This document shows, one piece after another, positions 25,015 through 32,595 of a stretch of DNA of 48,060 bases. A program made the translations under genes and the position numbers. Origin of the DNA: Sphingobacteriales bacterium (GTDB lineage: Bacteria; Bacteroidota; Bacteroidia; Chitinophagales; JADJOU01); NCBI GenBank assembly GCA_021297855.1, contig JAJTHM010000014.1:1-48060 (forward strand), written 5' to 3'. Numbering within the stretch: position 1 is the stretch's first letter; every line of letters begins with the position of its first letter. The notes under the pieces are model-generated. The model saw nothing but the letters and a program-made list of their open reading frames with translations, was not told where the DNA came from and searched no databases.

Positions 25015-25638
25015 ATGAAAAAAAATATAATACTCTCAGTCCCAACCGCCAAGATACAGATAGGCAATAAAGCTGCCATTACACTCGATACTGCATCGAC
25101 CAATGGCAAAAAATCAATTCAGATTAACATAGTAACTGAAAATGACAGTATAAATAAGGTAATTGATGAAATCACTAATAGTGTAAGTGAAGAAATAGAA
25201 TCTTCGGCCTCGGAGATAATAAGTGATAAAAAACAAGAGTATTATGAAAGTCAAATAGAACTTGAAAGAATTAAGAACGAATCACTTACAGAGCAAATGA
25301 GCGTTTTTATTCCGATTATTGCTATTCTCGGTGGGTTTAGCTATTTGGCTTTTAGGTCATATCAAAAAAGAAAATGGAGAGAAGCTTTATTAAACAAAGG
25401 ATTCAGCTTGGACGAAATCAATCAATCTGAGCATGAGAATAAAACTACTATCGGCTCTGGTCCTGACGAATTGGCCAACTATGATAAACGAAAAACATTA
25501 AAATATTCTATCGTATTTGGATCTTTAGGTATTGCTATCTTGTTTGGAACCATTATGGATGATTTTGGCTACCTTATCGGCATGCTATTTGCACTTCTTG
25601 GCACTGGATTCTGGTATTATAATGAAAAAATAAAGTAG
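25015..25638 (+). CDS. DUF6249-like membrane protein upstream of a sigma factor
   Basis: A 207-aa protein. A polar N-terminal part (about 15-95) with a predicted coiled coil (QEYYESQIELERIKNESLTE) is followed by a transmembrane helix (VFIPIIAILGGFSYLAF), a basic loop and two further hydrophobic segments near the C-terminus. Similar proteins precede ECF sigma genes in Bacteroidetes. The start MKKNIILSV looks like the n-region of a signal peptide, but its hydrophobic core is short and breaks into PTAKIQIGN. Either the signal is uncleaved or a part has been lost. The sigma gene follows after 27 bases. Confidence 0.6.
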   Translation: MKKNIILSVPTAKIQIGNKAAITLDTASTNGKKSIQINIVTENDSINKVIDEITNSVSEEIESSASEIISDKKQEYYESQIELERIKNESLTEQMSVFIPIIAILGGFSYLAFRSYQKRKWREALLNKGFSLDEINQSEHENKTTIGSGPDELANYDKRKTLKYSIVFGSLGIAILFGTIMDDFGYLIGMLFALLGTGFWYYNEKIK

Positions 25639-25665
25639 TCAAATTTAAAGATTTCACGCATCTAA

Positions 25666-26202
25666 ATGACTGATTTAGAATATATTTCTTTAATATTAAA
25701 AGGAGACACCGCTCTTTACAAACACCTCGTAGATCGATATGCCAAGATGAGTTTTGCTGTGGCGTATAGAATCGTAAAAAATAGAGATGATTGTCAGGAT
25801 ATAGTTCAGGATGCCTTTGTTGCTGCCTTTGAAAATCTTAAGAATTTCAAAGGTGAATCTAAATTTTCAACATGGCTCTATAGAATCCTAGCCAATAAAG
25901 CGCTGACTTTTAAAAACAAACAAAAATATTTCGATGAGATTGAGGATATAGGCAAACAGGAGGAAGAATATAATGAGGAACTAGATATAGCCACAGAAGA
26001 ACTGCTCAAAGAGGCCTTAAAAATATTAAGTGACAAGGAGCGTTTGGTTATAGACTTATTTTATTATCAAGATCAGAGTATTAAAGAAATAAGCCTAATA
26101 ACCCAAGTGACAGAGGTCAACGCTAAAGTAATCCTTCACAGAGGCCGAAAAAAAATGAATGACTACATTCAAAATTCGATTAAATTTGCACACAATGAGT
26201 GA
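25666..26202 (+). CDS. ECF-type RNA polymerase sigma factor
   Basis: A 178-aa sigma-70 family protein with region 2 (FAVAYRIVKNRDDCQDIVQDAFVAAF, then KFSTWLYRILANKAL) and region 4 (LSDKERLVIDLFYYQDQSIKEISLI...VILHRGRKKM, a helix-turn-helix). It directs transcription of an unknown regulon. The next gene starts 8 bases before its stop, the usual place of an anti-sigma factor. The gene upstream encodes a membrane protein. Confidence 0.93.
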   Translation: MTDLEYISLILKGDTALYKHLVDRYAKMSFAVAYRIVKNRDDCQDIVQDAFVAAFENLKNFKGESKFSTWLYRILANKALTFKNKQKYFDEIEDIGKQEEEYNEELDIATEELLKEALKILSDKERLVIDLFYYQDQSIKEISLITQVTEVNAKVILHRGRKKMNDYIQNSIKFAHNE

Positions 26203-26536
26203 TTTAAAAAATATTATCGATCGAGAAATAAACCAGATGATACCCTCTGGATATTATGAAGATATTAGAAATAGGGTCATGCAATCTATCAAGGTTCCCA
26301 AAAGAAGCCTACAATTTTCATTTTCTGAGAAAAAGGATAATTTAATTCTTTTCTTTACCGTGATTTTCTGTGTCTCTTTAATCTATTTTTTAGGGTATAG
26401 TGAGGATTACAAAATCAGAGTTTATGTATCTAAAGAGCTTATATTCAACATTTTTACTTCAATTATTGCTTTTATGTATGTATTAATCTTTTTAGTCAAT
26501 GAATTCTTTGATAGAAAGAAAAAGATTTTGATTTAA
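26195..26536 (+). CDS. Small membrane protein coupled to the sigma factor
   Basis: A 113-aa protein from the ATG at 26195, which overlaps the sigma stop. A cytoplasmic N-terminal part (about 1-45) is followed by two transmembrane helices (LILFFTVIFCVSLIYFLGY and the stretch IIAFMYVLIFLVNEFF) and a basic tail. It takes the place of an anti-sigma factor, but no zinc-finger HxxxC motif is visible, so any anti-sigma action would use a different fold. The next gene, rpsT, has its own promoter. Confidence 0.65.
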   Translation: MSDLKNIIDREINQMIPSGYYEDIRNRVMQSIKVPKRSLQFSFSEKKDNLILFFTVIFCVSLIYFLGYSEDYKIRVYVSKELIFNIFTSIIAFMYVLIFLVNEFFDRKKKILI

Positions 26537-26555
26537 AAATTAATTTTTATATTTG
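26528..26555 (+). promoter_or_regulatory. Promoter of rpsT
   Basis: TTG (26528-26530), a 17-base spacer and TATATTTG (26548-26555) match the consensus well. The -33 element lies inside the end of the upstream reading frame. Confidence 0.65.
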
Positions 26556-26583
26556 CACTCCCAAAATTTGAAGATTCAGAGAT

Positions 26584-26838
26584 ATGGCAAACACAAGAAA
26601 TGCAAAAAAAGCAGCTAGAAAAGCTGTAAAAAGAAGGTTATATAACAGATACTATGCTAAGACTACGCGAAATGCTGTCAAAACCATTCTAAATGAAGGT
26701 GACAATAATGTTCAAAAAGAGAAGCTAGCGAGTGTTATATCCTTGGTTGACAAGTTGGCAAAAAGAAATATAATTCACAAGAATAAGGCCTCCAATATGA
26801 AGTCTAAGTTAATGAAAAAGATTCTTAAGGCTGCATAA
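26584..26838 (+). CDS. rpsT: 30S ribosomal protein S20
   Basis: An 84-aa basic protein. MANTRNAKKAARKAVKRR at the start and HKNKASNMKSKLMKKI at the end are typical of S20, which binds 16S rRNA early in 30S assembly. The length is normal. An intrinsic terminator follows at 26872-26901. Confidence 0.97.
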   Translation: MANTRNAKKAARKAVKRRLYNRYYAKTTRNAVKTILNEGDNNVQKEKLASVISLVDKLAKRNIIHKNKASNMKSKLMKKILKAA

Positions 26839-26871
26839 TCCATATTTATTCACTTAATTTTAACATACAGA

Positions 26872-26901
26872 GCAGGTTCAAAATGAACTTGCTTTTTTTT
26901 T
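26872..26901 (+). terminator. rpsT terminator, sharing bases with the next promoter
   Basis: GCAGGTTC (26872-26879), a 5-base loop and GAACTTGC (26885-26892, one G-T pair) are followed by nine Ts. The TTG at 26889-26891 in the right arm is at the correct spacing to be the -33 element of the next gene. Confidence 0.85.
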
Positions 26902-26920
26902 GAAAAAAAAATTACATTTG
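26889..26920 (+). promoter_or_regulatory. Promoter of the 50-aa gene
   Basis: TTG (26889-26891), a 21-base spacer and TACATTTG (26913-26920) match the consensus. The promoter overlaps the terminator of rpsT. Confidence 0.55.
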
Positions 26921-26956
26921 CGAAAATTTAAAAACACAACCTTTTAAAATATACAT

Positions 26957-27109
26957 ATGACAAAAGATAACGGAAGAGGTAAAGCTTGGATCATGTTTGG
27001 TCTTGGTACAATAGCTTGTTTAGCTGCACTTGTTTTGGTACCCCAGTGGGTATGGATACCACTACCTTTCGCTCTCACTGGCCTAGCAATGGGATTTGAT
27101 GCTATCTAG
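26957..27109 (+). CDS. 50-aa membrane protein, unknown function
   Basis: A small gene of 50 codons from ATG 26957 to TAG 27107. The peptide starts MTKDNGRGKAWIMFGLG and has two hydrophobic stretches, about residues 12-27 and 31-49, separated by PQWVWIP. This suggests a helical hairpin in the membrane. It has its own promoter and lies 12 bases before pduO, so it is probably the first gene of that operon. I do not recognise the family. Confidence 0.6.
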   Translation: MTKDNGRGKAWIMFGLGTIACLAALVLVPQWVWIPLPFALTGLAMGFDAI

Positions 27110-27121
27110 GTCGAAGGGTAG

Positions 27122-27685
27122 ATGAAGATATACACAAAATCTGGAGATGATGGAACCACTGCTTTGTTTGGTGGTGATAGAGTGAAAAAGAGCTACATAC
27201 GAGTAGAAACCTATGGCAATATAGATGAATTGAATTCATTCTTAGGTTTACTCATTGAAAGTATTGGAGAGGGGGATATTAGAGCCTACTTGGAGAAGAT
27301 ACAGCACATCTTGTTCAATTTGGGCTCTGTAATAGCTACAATAGATGAAAAATTCTTACCAAAGCTTCCCCAGCTTTTACCCTCAGACATAAAAAGTTTA
27401 GAAAATCAAATGGACGAGATGGATAAGAATTTAGTAGCTATGACCAACTTCATTTTACCCAGTGGTGATGAATCTGTAGCGAGAGCTCATATTTGTAGAA
27501 CTGTATGTAGGCGTGCGGAGCGAAGTCTAGTCGAACTTTTAGACTCAGAAACCTGCCATCCATCGTTGACAACAGCCTTACAATTCCTGAATAGACTGAG
27601 CGACTATTTTTTTGTTTTATCCCGAAAGCTAACACAATTAAATAATAAAAATGAAGTTATCTGGAGAAAAGAAGTAACACTTTAA
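27122..27685 (+). CDS. pduO: PduO-type cob(I)alamin adenosyltransferase
   Basis: A 187-aa PduO-type ATP:cobalamin adenosyltransferase. It has the N-terminal ATP-binding KSGDDGTTALFGGDRVKKS and the later VARAHICRTVCRRAERSL motif, which makes the cobalamin site. It turns reduced cobalamin into adenosylcobalamin with ATP. No B12 riboswitch or B12 synthesis gene was seen nearby, so it probably serves salvaged B12 for a mutase or ribonucleotide reductase elsewhere. Confidence 0.93.
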   Translation: MKIYTKSGDDGTTALFGGDRVKKSYIRVETYGNIDELNSFLGLLIESIGEGDIRAYLEKIQHILFNLGSVIATIDEKFLPKLPQLLPSDIKSLENQMDEMDKNLVAMTNFILPSGDESVARAHICRTVCRRAERSLVELLDSETCHPSLTTALQFLNRLSDYFFVLSRKLTQLNNKNEVIWRKEVTL

Positions 27686-27729
27686 AGTTTTAAAATAAAA
27701 TTTAATTAAATCACAAAAATCAAAAAACT

Positions 27730-27954
27730 ATGTATTGGACACTTGAATTAGCCTCTTATTTGGAAGATGCCCCTTGGCCAGCTACTAGAGATGAACTTAT
27801 AGACTATGCTATCCGCTCTGGTGCACCCGTGGCTGTAATAGAAAATTTACAGCAATTGGAAGATGCCGGTGAGGAACAGTATGAAGGCGTTGAGGACATT
27901 TGGCCCGACTATCCAACTCAGGACGACTTCTATTTTAATGAAGACGAGTATTAA
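27730..27954 (+). CDS. DUF2795-like small acidic protein
   Basis: A 74-aa acidic protein, MYWTLELASYLEDAPWPATRDELIDYAIRSG at the start with a helical body and a very acidic C-terminal tail (Asp/Glu/Tyr-rich). It fits the DUF2795 family of Bacteroidetes, whose function is unknown. A strong bidirectional terminator follows. Confidence 0.7.
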   Translation: MYWTLELASYLEDAPWPATRDELIDYAIRSGAPVAVIENLQQLEDAGEEQYEGVEDIWPDYPTQDDFYFNEDEY

Positions 27955-27967
27955 ACGAATCGAATTC

Positions 27968-27997
27968 AAGAAAGCCTCTCCTTTGAGAGGCTTTCTT
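27968..27997. terminator. Bidirectional intrinsic terminator
   Basis: AAGAAAGCCTCTC (27968-27980), a 4-base loop and GAGAGGCTTTCTT (27985-27997) form a perfect 13-bp stem. The A-rich left arm and T-rich right arm let it work on both strands for the convergent genes. Its edge overlaps the stop codon of the flavoprotein gene. Confidence 0.9.
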
Positions 27998-29219
27998 AAT
28001 TAATCTTATTAGAAATATCATTGGCACATACCGTAGCGCTGGTCCAGGCATTTTGAAAATTAAATCCACCTGTTATACCATCGATATTGGTAACCTCCCC
28101 TATAAAATATAAATTGGGTATCTTCTTGGATTCCATAGTTCGTGAATTCAAATCTTCTAAATCGATGCCTCCAGCAGTGACAAATTCCTCTTTAAACGTT
28201 GTTTTTCCTTTGATTTCATAGACACTATGAAATAACAATTGGATGAGCTTATTACAATTTTTCTTCGAAAGTTCTGCCCATTTTTTATCTGCTTCAATTT
28301 CAGCCATGACCAATAGGTATTCCCAAAATCGCTGAGGAAATTTTTCTATTTTTCGATTTCTAACTTTAGCTTGTCTGTTTTCCTGTCTTAGAATTTCAAT
28401 TTCATTCCTTATATCCTCCTCAGAGCTATCCCCCATCCAATTGATTGCTATTTGAAAATGATAGTTATATTGATTTAGCAAAAAAGCTCCCCATGCTGAC
28501 AATTTTAAAATCCCAGGACCACTCAGTCCCCAATGGGTTATTAAAACAGATCCTGACTCTTTCATATCTGTGCCTACTATGCGAACAGAAACATCCTGCA
28601 TAGTCAGGCCCATGAGCTCCGTCAGTGCTTTATCATTGATTTTAAAAGTAAACAGAGAGGGAACGGGATCAACCATCTTTAGAGATAAGGGTTTAAAAAT
28701 ATCTAAATCCCTTGGTTTTTGTGCCCCACCAGTCGCAATGACTAAATAATCCACCGTGAATATCTTATCATTGAATTTTAGTACAAATTTTTGATTTTCA
28801 ATGACTATCTGTGTAAGTTCGTGTTCAAAACATATTGCCACGTTATGTTTCTTCAATTCTTTTATAAAACTATCGATGATGGTCTGAGAGTCATTGGATA
28901 CAGGAAATATCCTGCCATCTGCTTCCGTCTTGAGTCGGACGCCTCTTTTTTCTAACCAGTGGGTCATATCCTCTGGTGAAAAGACATCAAAATTTTGCTT
29001 GAGTACTTTGGAACCACGAGGATAGTTTTTGGAGAACTGAGCTTGTGATACAAAATGGTGTGTCACATTGCAGCGTCCGCCTCCACTGATTCGTACCTTT
29101 TTCAGCAGCTCGGTGGATTTTTCAAAGATAGTGACCTGACAGTCCGATGATTCCCTGAGCTGAATAGCACAAAAAACCCCTGCTGCCCCTCCTCCTATAA
29201 TAGCTACTTGTCTTCTCAT
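27996..29219 (-). CDS. BaiN/HI0933-family flavoprotein
   Basis: A 407-aa NAD(P)/FAD-dependent oxidoreductase. It has the motif VAIIGGGAAGVFCAIQL, then VRISGGGRCNVTH, ATGGAQKP, and a C-terminal GEVTNIDGITGGFNFQNAW for the FAD. This family (YhiN/HI0933/BaiN) is of unclear substrate; some members reduce bile acids or fumarate-type enones. Start at ATG 29219, after an out-of-use TTG. It is convergent with the DUF2795 gene. Confidence 0.9.
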   Translation of the reverse strand: MRRQVAIIGGGAAGVFCAIQLRESSDCQVTIFEKSTELLKKVRISGGGRCNVTHHFVSQAQFSKNYPRGSKVLKQNFDVFSPEDMTHWLEKRGVRLKTEADGRIFPVSNDSQTIIDSFIKELKKHNVAICFEHELTQIVIENQKFVLKFNDKIFTVDYLVIATGGAQKPRDLDIFKPLSLKMVDPVPSLFTFKINDKALTELMGLTMQDVSVRIVGTDMKESGSVLITHWGLSGPGILKLSAWGAFLLNQYNYHFQIAINWMGDSSEEDIRNEIEILRQENRQAKVRNRKIEKFPQRFWEYLLVMAEIEADKKWAELSKKNCNKLIQLLFHSVYEIKGKTTFKEEFVTAGGIDLEDLNSRTMESKKIPNLYFIGEVTNIDGITGGFNFQNAWTSATVCANDISNKIN

Positions 29220-29333
29220 CAAAACTAATAATCTACAAAATTAGGCACAAGGTAAGAATAAAAAGAACCGTTTACATTTAAATGTTACAAACATTTTAGA
29301 ATCTATTGTAAATTTGCTTCGAACGAAAAGAAA

Positions 29334-31049
29334 TTGAATCGCACAGAACGTATTTTAGAGAAGTTTAATCGTCGTTTCTCCAAGGAGTTTTATATCGGAT
29401 TGGGAATATGGACGATTAGTTTCTTTCTCCCTTATATCCTTTTAGGCTATGATTCTTATATAAGGGTTCATGATACATTGGAGGGAGAACTTGTTTGGCT
29501 TCATATTCTAAAAGAATCTGGCTACATGCACAGCCTATCCAATGAAGTAAAATTGTCTGCTATCATGGATGGCTTACCCCGCAATGTGCTTCCTTCTGGC
29601 TTTACCTTGATAGCCAATCTATGTAATTTTTTTGATATTTTCTACGGCTATATTCTGGGGCATTTTATATTTAAGACAATAGGATATGTATCTTTTTATT
29701 TATTTATAAAAAGATACATGACTCTAAATTATTTATATGAATCAGGAATCGTTTTCGTTTGTCTTCTTCTGACTTCTATTCAGTTTTTTACACCCTTTGG
29801 GATATCCATCATGGGCATGCCGATTCTAGCCTACGGTTTTGCTAGACTGTATTATCAAGAAGATTTTGGCATTACTGCTCTGATATTTTTTGTTTTTCCC
29901 TTCTGTTCGTCTTTTGTCTGGTCCGGCATAGAAATTATTGCCTTGTTCAATATTTATTTGATTTATTTATTTATCATCAAACATGATCATATTACTAAAT
30001 GGTTGGCAGCATGGGGTTCTTTTATACTCGGCACTATCCTAGCCAATATACAGTTTATTTACGGTATGTTATTTCTAGAAGATGGATTTAGATCGCATAG
30101 AGTAGATTATTATCAATTTAATGATGTCCCCAATATTCAAGCTAGCTTGACAGAGTTTTTCTCCTTCTTTTTTAGCACACATTATCATGTTTCCATATTC
30201 GTGTCAACCTTGATTTTTGGAATCTTCATTTTAAGTTATTACGGCATCAAAAAGAATCCATGGTCCAAAAGAATCTTTATAGCTATAGTCTTTATTGTTC
30301 TCTGGCAAGCCTTTTATAACTATATTGAATATTTCACACAGAGCATAGTCTTTATAAAATCATTCCGCTTCAACCGTTTTGGCTTTTTACTCCCCTTCCT
30401 TTGGTTTTTAATTCTCCTTATATCACTTGATACCATAGCACGTTTCAGACTGCTCAGTAAGACAATTCCGCTTATTCTGTGTACTCAATTCCTCATTCTC
30501 TTTCTTGCAAATGATGAAACACAGCACAACTATAAAAAACTTTGGGGCTTTGAGGATACCTTTCCGAGTTATAGAGAATATCTCGCCCTAGAGCAGTTTA
30601 ATGAAATAAAAAAAATCATTCCCAATACAGAAGAGAATAAAATCATCTCACTTGGACTGAGCCCTACAATAGCGCAGTACCACGACTATGCTACCCTTGA
30701 TGGTTTGTTTTCCGTTTACAATCTAGCATATAAAATTGAGTTTCGCAAAATCATAGAAAAAGAACTGGAAAAGAATCCGCTTATTCGTGAAAAATTTGAT
30801 AACTGGGGAAACCGTTGTTATTTATACGCTGACGAACTCGGTGTAGAAAATGTACAAAACTGTCAAAGTTCACACGACTCCAAGAAAATTTACAATCTAG
30901 AAATCAATTCAGACCAAATTAAAAAACTAGGTGGTCGCTATATCTTCTCTGCCTGTGAAGTAAAAAACGCTTCAATACTAGGACTACAGCTACTTAAGAC
31001 CATTGGCAGTGAAAAAGATTTTTGGAAAATATATATCTATAAACTATGA
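29334..31049 (+). CDS. Large polytopic membrane protein, DUF6044-like
   Basis: A 571-aa membrane protein with about twelve hydrophobic segments and a soluble C-terminal region (about 430-571). Near the N-terminus YDSYIRVHDTLEGELVW and later DGLPRNVLPSG resemble GT-C-type or DUF6044 proteins, where an acidic pair in the first periplasmic loop binds a lipid-linked sugar. The start is TTG (29334), 16 bases after a -7-like box TAAATTTG. The stop overlaps the ATG of a 42-aa protein (ATGA), which argues for coupled translation. The substrate is unknown. Confidence 0.65.
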   Translation: MNRTERILEKFNRRFSKEFYIGLGIWTISFFLPYILLGYDSYIRVHDTLEGELVWLHILKESGYMHSLSNEVKLSAIMDGLPRNVLPSGFTLIANLCNFFDIFYGYILGHFIFKTIGYVSFYLFIKRYMTLNYLYESGIVFVCLLLTSIQFFTPFGISIMGMPILAYGFARLYYQEDFGITALIFFVFPFCSSFVWSGIEIIALFNIYLIYLFIIKHDHITKWLAAWGSFILGTILANIQFIYGMLFLEDGFRSHRVDYYQFNDVPNIQASLTEFFSFFFSTHYHVSIFVSTLIFGIFILSYYGIKKNPWSKRIFIAIVFIVLWQAFYNYIEYFTQSIVFIKSFRFNRFGFLLPFLWFLILLISLDTIARFRLLSKTIPLILCTQFLILFLANDETQHNYKKLWGFEDTFPSYREYLALEQFNEIKKIIPNTEENKIISLGLSPTIAQYHDYATLDGLFSVYNLAYKIEFRKIIEKELEKNPLIREKFDNWGNRCYLYADELGVENVQNCQSSHDSKKIYNLEINSDQIKKLGGRYIFSACEVKNASILGLQLLKTIGSEKDFWKIYIYKL

Positions 31050-31174
31050 CGGCACGGAAAGAAAAATTGTTTTTTTATTTAATTATTCTCCTTTGTATTC
31101 TTTCCTTAGGATTGACCTTCTATACCTTTGTCATACTGCCTAAGACGAATATTGCTTTGGGGTCGTTTTTTTAA
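31046..31174 (+). CDS. 42-aa single-span membrane protein coupled to the DUF6044-like gene
   Basis: Forty-two codons (31046-31171) with ATGA overlap to the stop of the large membrane gene. Sequence MTARKEKLFFYLIILLCILS starts the chain; a single transmembrane helix covers about residues 8-31, and the tail is PKTNIALGSFF. Positive residues at the N-terminus suggest an inside N-terminus. It may be a small subunit or stability factor of the large protein. Confidence 0.6.
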   Translation: MTARKEKLFFYLIILLCILSLGLTFYTFVILPKTNIALGSFF

Positions 31175-31222
31175 ATTAAAACTAAAATTCTACTTTAGAA
31201 CCTTCTTTAAACCTAATTTATC

Positions 31223-31579
31223 ATGCCAGATAAACTCTACTTTGACAATTTATTTATAGGAGAAATTGATTTTAAAGATGCCGATTTTCCATCATTATGG
31301 GGGAGTTTTACATTAGTTTTAGAACCAAAAGACAATCTATCTGACCATATTCTTAATTATATTGAACATTCAAAACTGTATTTATTAACTATGTTGGATT
31401 CCGATAATTTTCAAAATAACGAATATGATGACCTCGAAAAAGAAGGATATAAATATATCGATCTAATTGAAACAGATAATTGGAAAATCATTTCAGAAAG
31501 CGGTGAAATTAGCAAAATTCTCTGTCCAGTTTTTGATCATGACAATACCATAAATTGGAGGTGGGACTTTACTACTTAA
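31223..31579 (+). CDS. Hypothetical 118-aa acidic protein
   Basis: A soluble, acidic protein without signal peptide or transmembrane segment. The start is MPDKLYFDNLFIGEIDFKD and the end NTINWRWDFTT. It has the general feel of immunity-type or cytosolic orphan proteins, but I do not recognise a family. No toxin with a matching N-terminal domain is next to it. It lies between the membrane protein genes and the toxin-antitoxin pair. Confidence 0.5.
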   Translation: MPDKLYFDNLFIGEIDFKDADFPSLWGSFTLVLEPKDNLSDHILNYIEHSKLYLLTMLDSDNFQNNEYDDLEKEGYKYIDLIETDNWKIISESGEISKILCPVFDHDNTINWRWDFTT

Positions 31580-31745
31580 TTTTTTACGTATTTCATTTAA
31601 CTCCTATCTTATCGTCATATAAATTCACTGTTTAATCTGCATTTACTAATGCTGCATGAGATACGCAACATGGCGAACTGCAATGGTTTGTGTTAAAGGA
31701 ACCAAGCGCTAACTAAAGAACATGGTATCAATTAGCTATAAAAAA
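31580..31745. other. Intergenic stretch beside the ParE module
   Basis: This 166-bp region has no gene I can support. It contains ATAAATTCACTGTTTAATCT (part of 31619-31646), which resembles a sequence in front of ffh at 32532-32559. No hairpin with a T-tract was seen. Confidence 0.4.
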
Positions 31746-32078
31746 TCATTCATATTTTTCAAATAAATTGGGTCTTCTAGAGCCGTGCATTACCCCCTGT
31801 ATTTCAATACAGTGCTCTACTATCCTAAAAAATACCAGCCAGTTATAAAAATTCACATACTTATAATTCTCATTTAGCACTGATTTATACGGATTAATTT
31901 TATAAGGAAAGGGATTGTCACCTATTTTATCTATAAGTTCGATAAACTCATCCCCTATCGATATGGCATTTATTGGCTGGTGATTTGCAAATGCAATATA
32001 TTCAATAATATCTTCAAATTCTTTTGCAGCGTTTTCAGATAATACTACTCGAAAATTTCTTTCTTTTTCCCCAGCCAT
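31746..32078 (-). CDS. ParE/RelE-family toxin
   Basis: A 110-aa protein of the ParE/RelE fold: VVLSENAAKEFEDIIEYIA at the start, INPYKSVLNENYKYVNFYNWLVFFRIVEHCIEIQGVMHGSRRP at the end, with the typical Arg in FFRI and the HGSRRP motif. It would block DNA gyrase (ParE) or cut mRNA (RelE); the two cannot be told apart here. It overlaps the upstream antitoxin gene by 34 bases. Confidence 0.85.
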   Translation of the reverse strand: MAGEKERNFRVVLSENAAKEFEDIIEYIAFANHQPINAISIGDEFIELIDKIGDNPFPYKINPYKSVLNENYKYVNFYNWLVFFRIVEHCIEIQGVMHGSRRPNLFEKYE

Positions 32079-32281
32079 CTTTGTTTAAATTCGTTTATTG
32101 ACAATTTTGAACTTTGTTCAGACTGACTAAGCCATTGATTAAACTCCACTATGGCTAAAGGTTCACCATTTAAGACATAAGAGTTTGAAGCATAAGCAAT
32201 ATGTATCAGATTCATATCCTCAAGCTCTTTTATTTTTTCATAAGCCAACTTAGATTTTATATTTATAGTTAAGGTATCCAT
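32045..32281 (-). CDS. Antitoxin of the ParE/RelE pair
   Basis: A 78-aa protein that precedes the toxin and overlaps it by 34 bases. The N-terminus MDTLTINIKSKLAYEKIKELE is a beta-strand/helix start, and the C-terminal half is charged with an FKQRWLGKKKEIFE end that would bind the toxin. I do not see a clear ribbon-helix-helix signature, so the DNA-binding type is not fixed. Promoter box TATATTTG lies 24 bases upstream. Confidence 0.75.
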   Translation of the reverse strand: MDTLTINIKSKLAYEKIKELEDMNLIHIAYASNSYVLNGEPLAIVEFNQWLSQSEQSSKLSINEFKQRWLGKKKEIFE

Positions 32282-32305
32282 ATTGATATTTAATTCAGTT
32301 AGTTA

Positions 32306-32313
32306 CAAATATA
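32306..32313 (-). promoter_or_regulatory. -7 promoter box of the toxin-antitoxin operon
   Basis: TATATTTG on the minus strand lies 24 bases upstream of the antitoxin ATG (32281). No distinct operator palindrome was found next to it. Confidence 0.55.
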
Positions 32314-32595
32314 ACGATTTAAAATTAATATAAACCATTGAAATCAAGATATATATTTCTTTCATAGTTCAACCCTAAATAACTCATTAAAAGACACGAA
32401 GTGACGAACTATATGATTTAGTTGGGTTTATTCGGATTAATGAGAAAACAAGCAACTTCTGGTATAATTAAGGTGGGACTATGACTCTTTTGATAAGTAA
32501 AACTGAAGCTTTTCTCGATGAATACTAATAGATAAATTCACTATCGAATCTTCATTTTTCATTATATTTGTAGCTTATAGCGATAGAGACATAGC
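32314..32595. promoter_or_regulatory. Intergenic region with the ffh promoter
   Basis: Divergent region between the antitoxin and ffh. The ffh box TATATTTG is at 32563-32570, 25 bases before the ATG. At 32532-32559 there is ATAAATTCACTATCGAATCT and flanking bases, an imperfect repeat of 31619-31646. Nothing else was recognised. Confidence 0.5.

Noticed and set aside
26902-27121. Cobalamin riboswitch before pduO
   Set aside because: The gap is filled by the 50-aa gene and a promoter; the conserved B12-box pattern was not seen.
31660-31740. Integron attC-like site near AACATGG...GTGTTAAAGG
   Set aside because: The R and L box pairing is poor, no integrase is present, and there is only one candidate.
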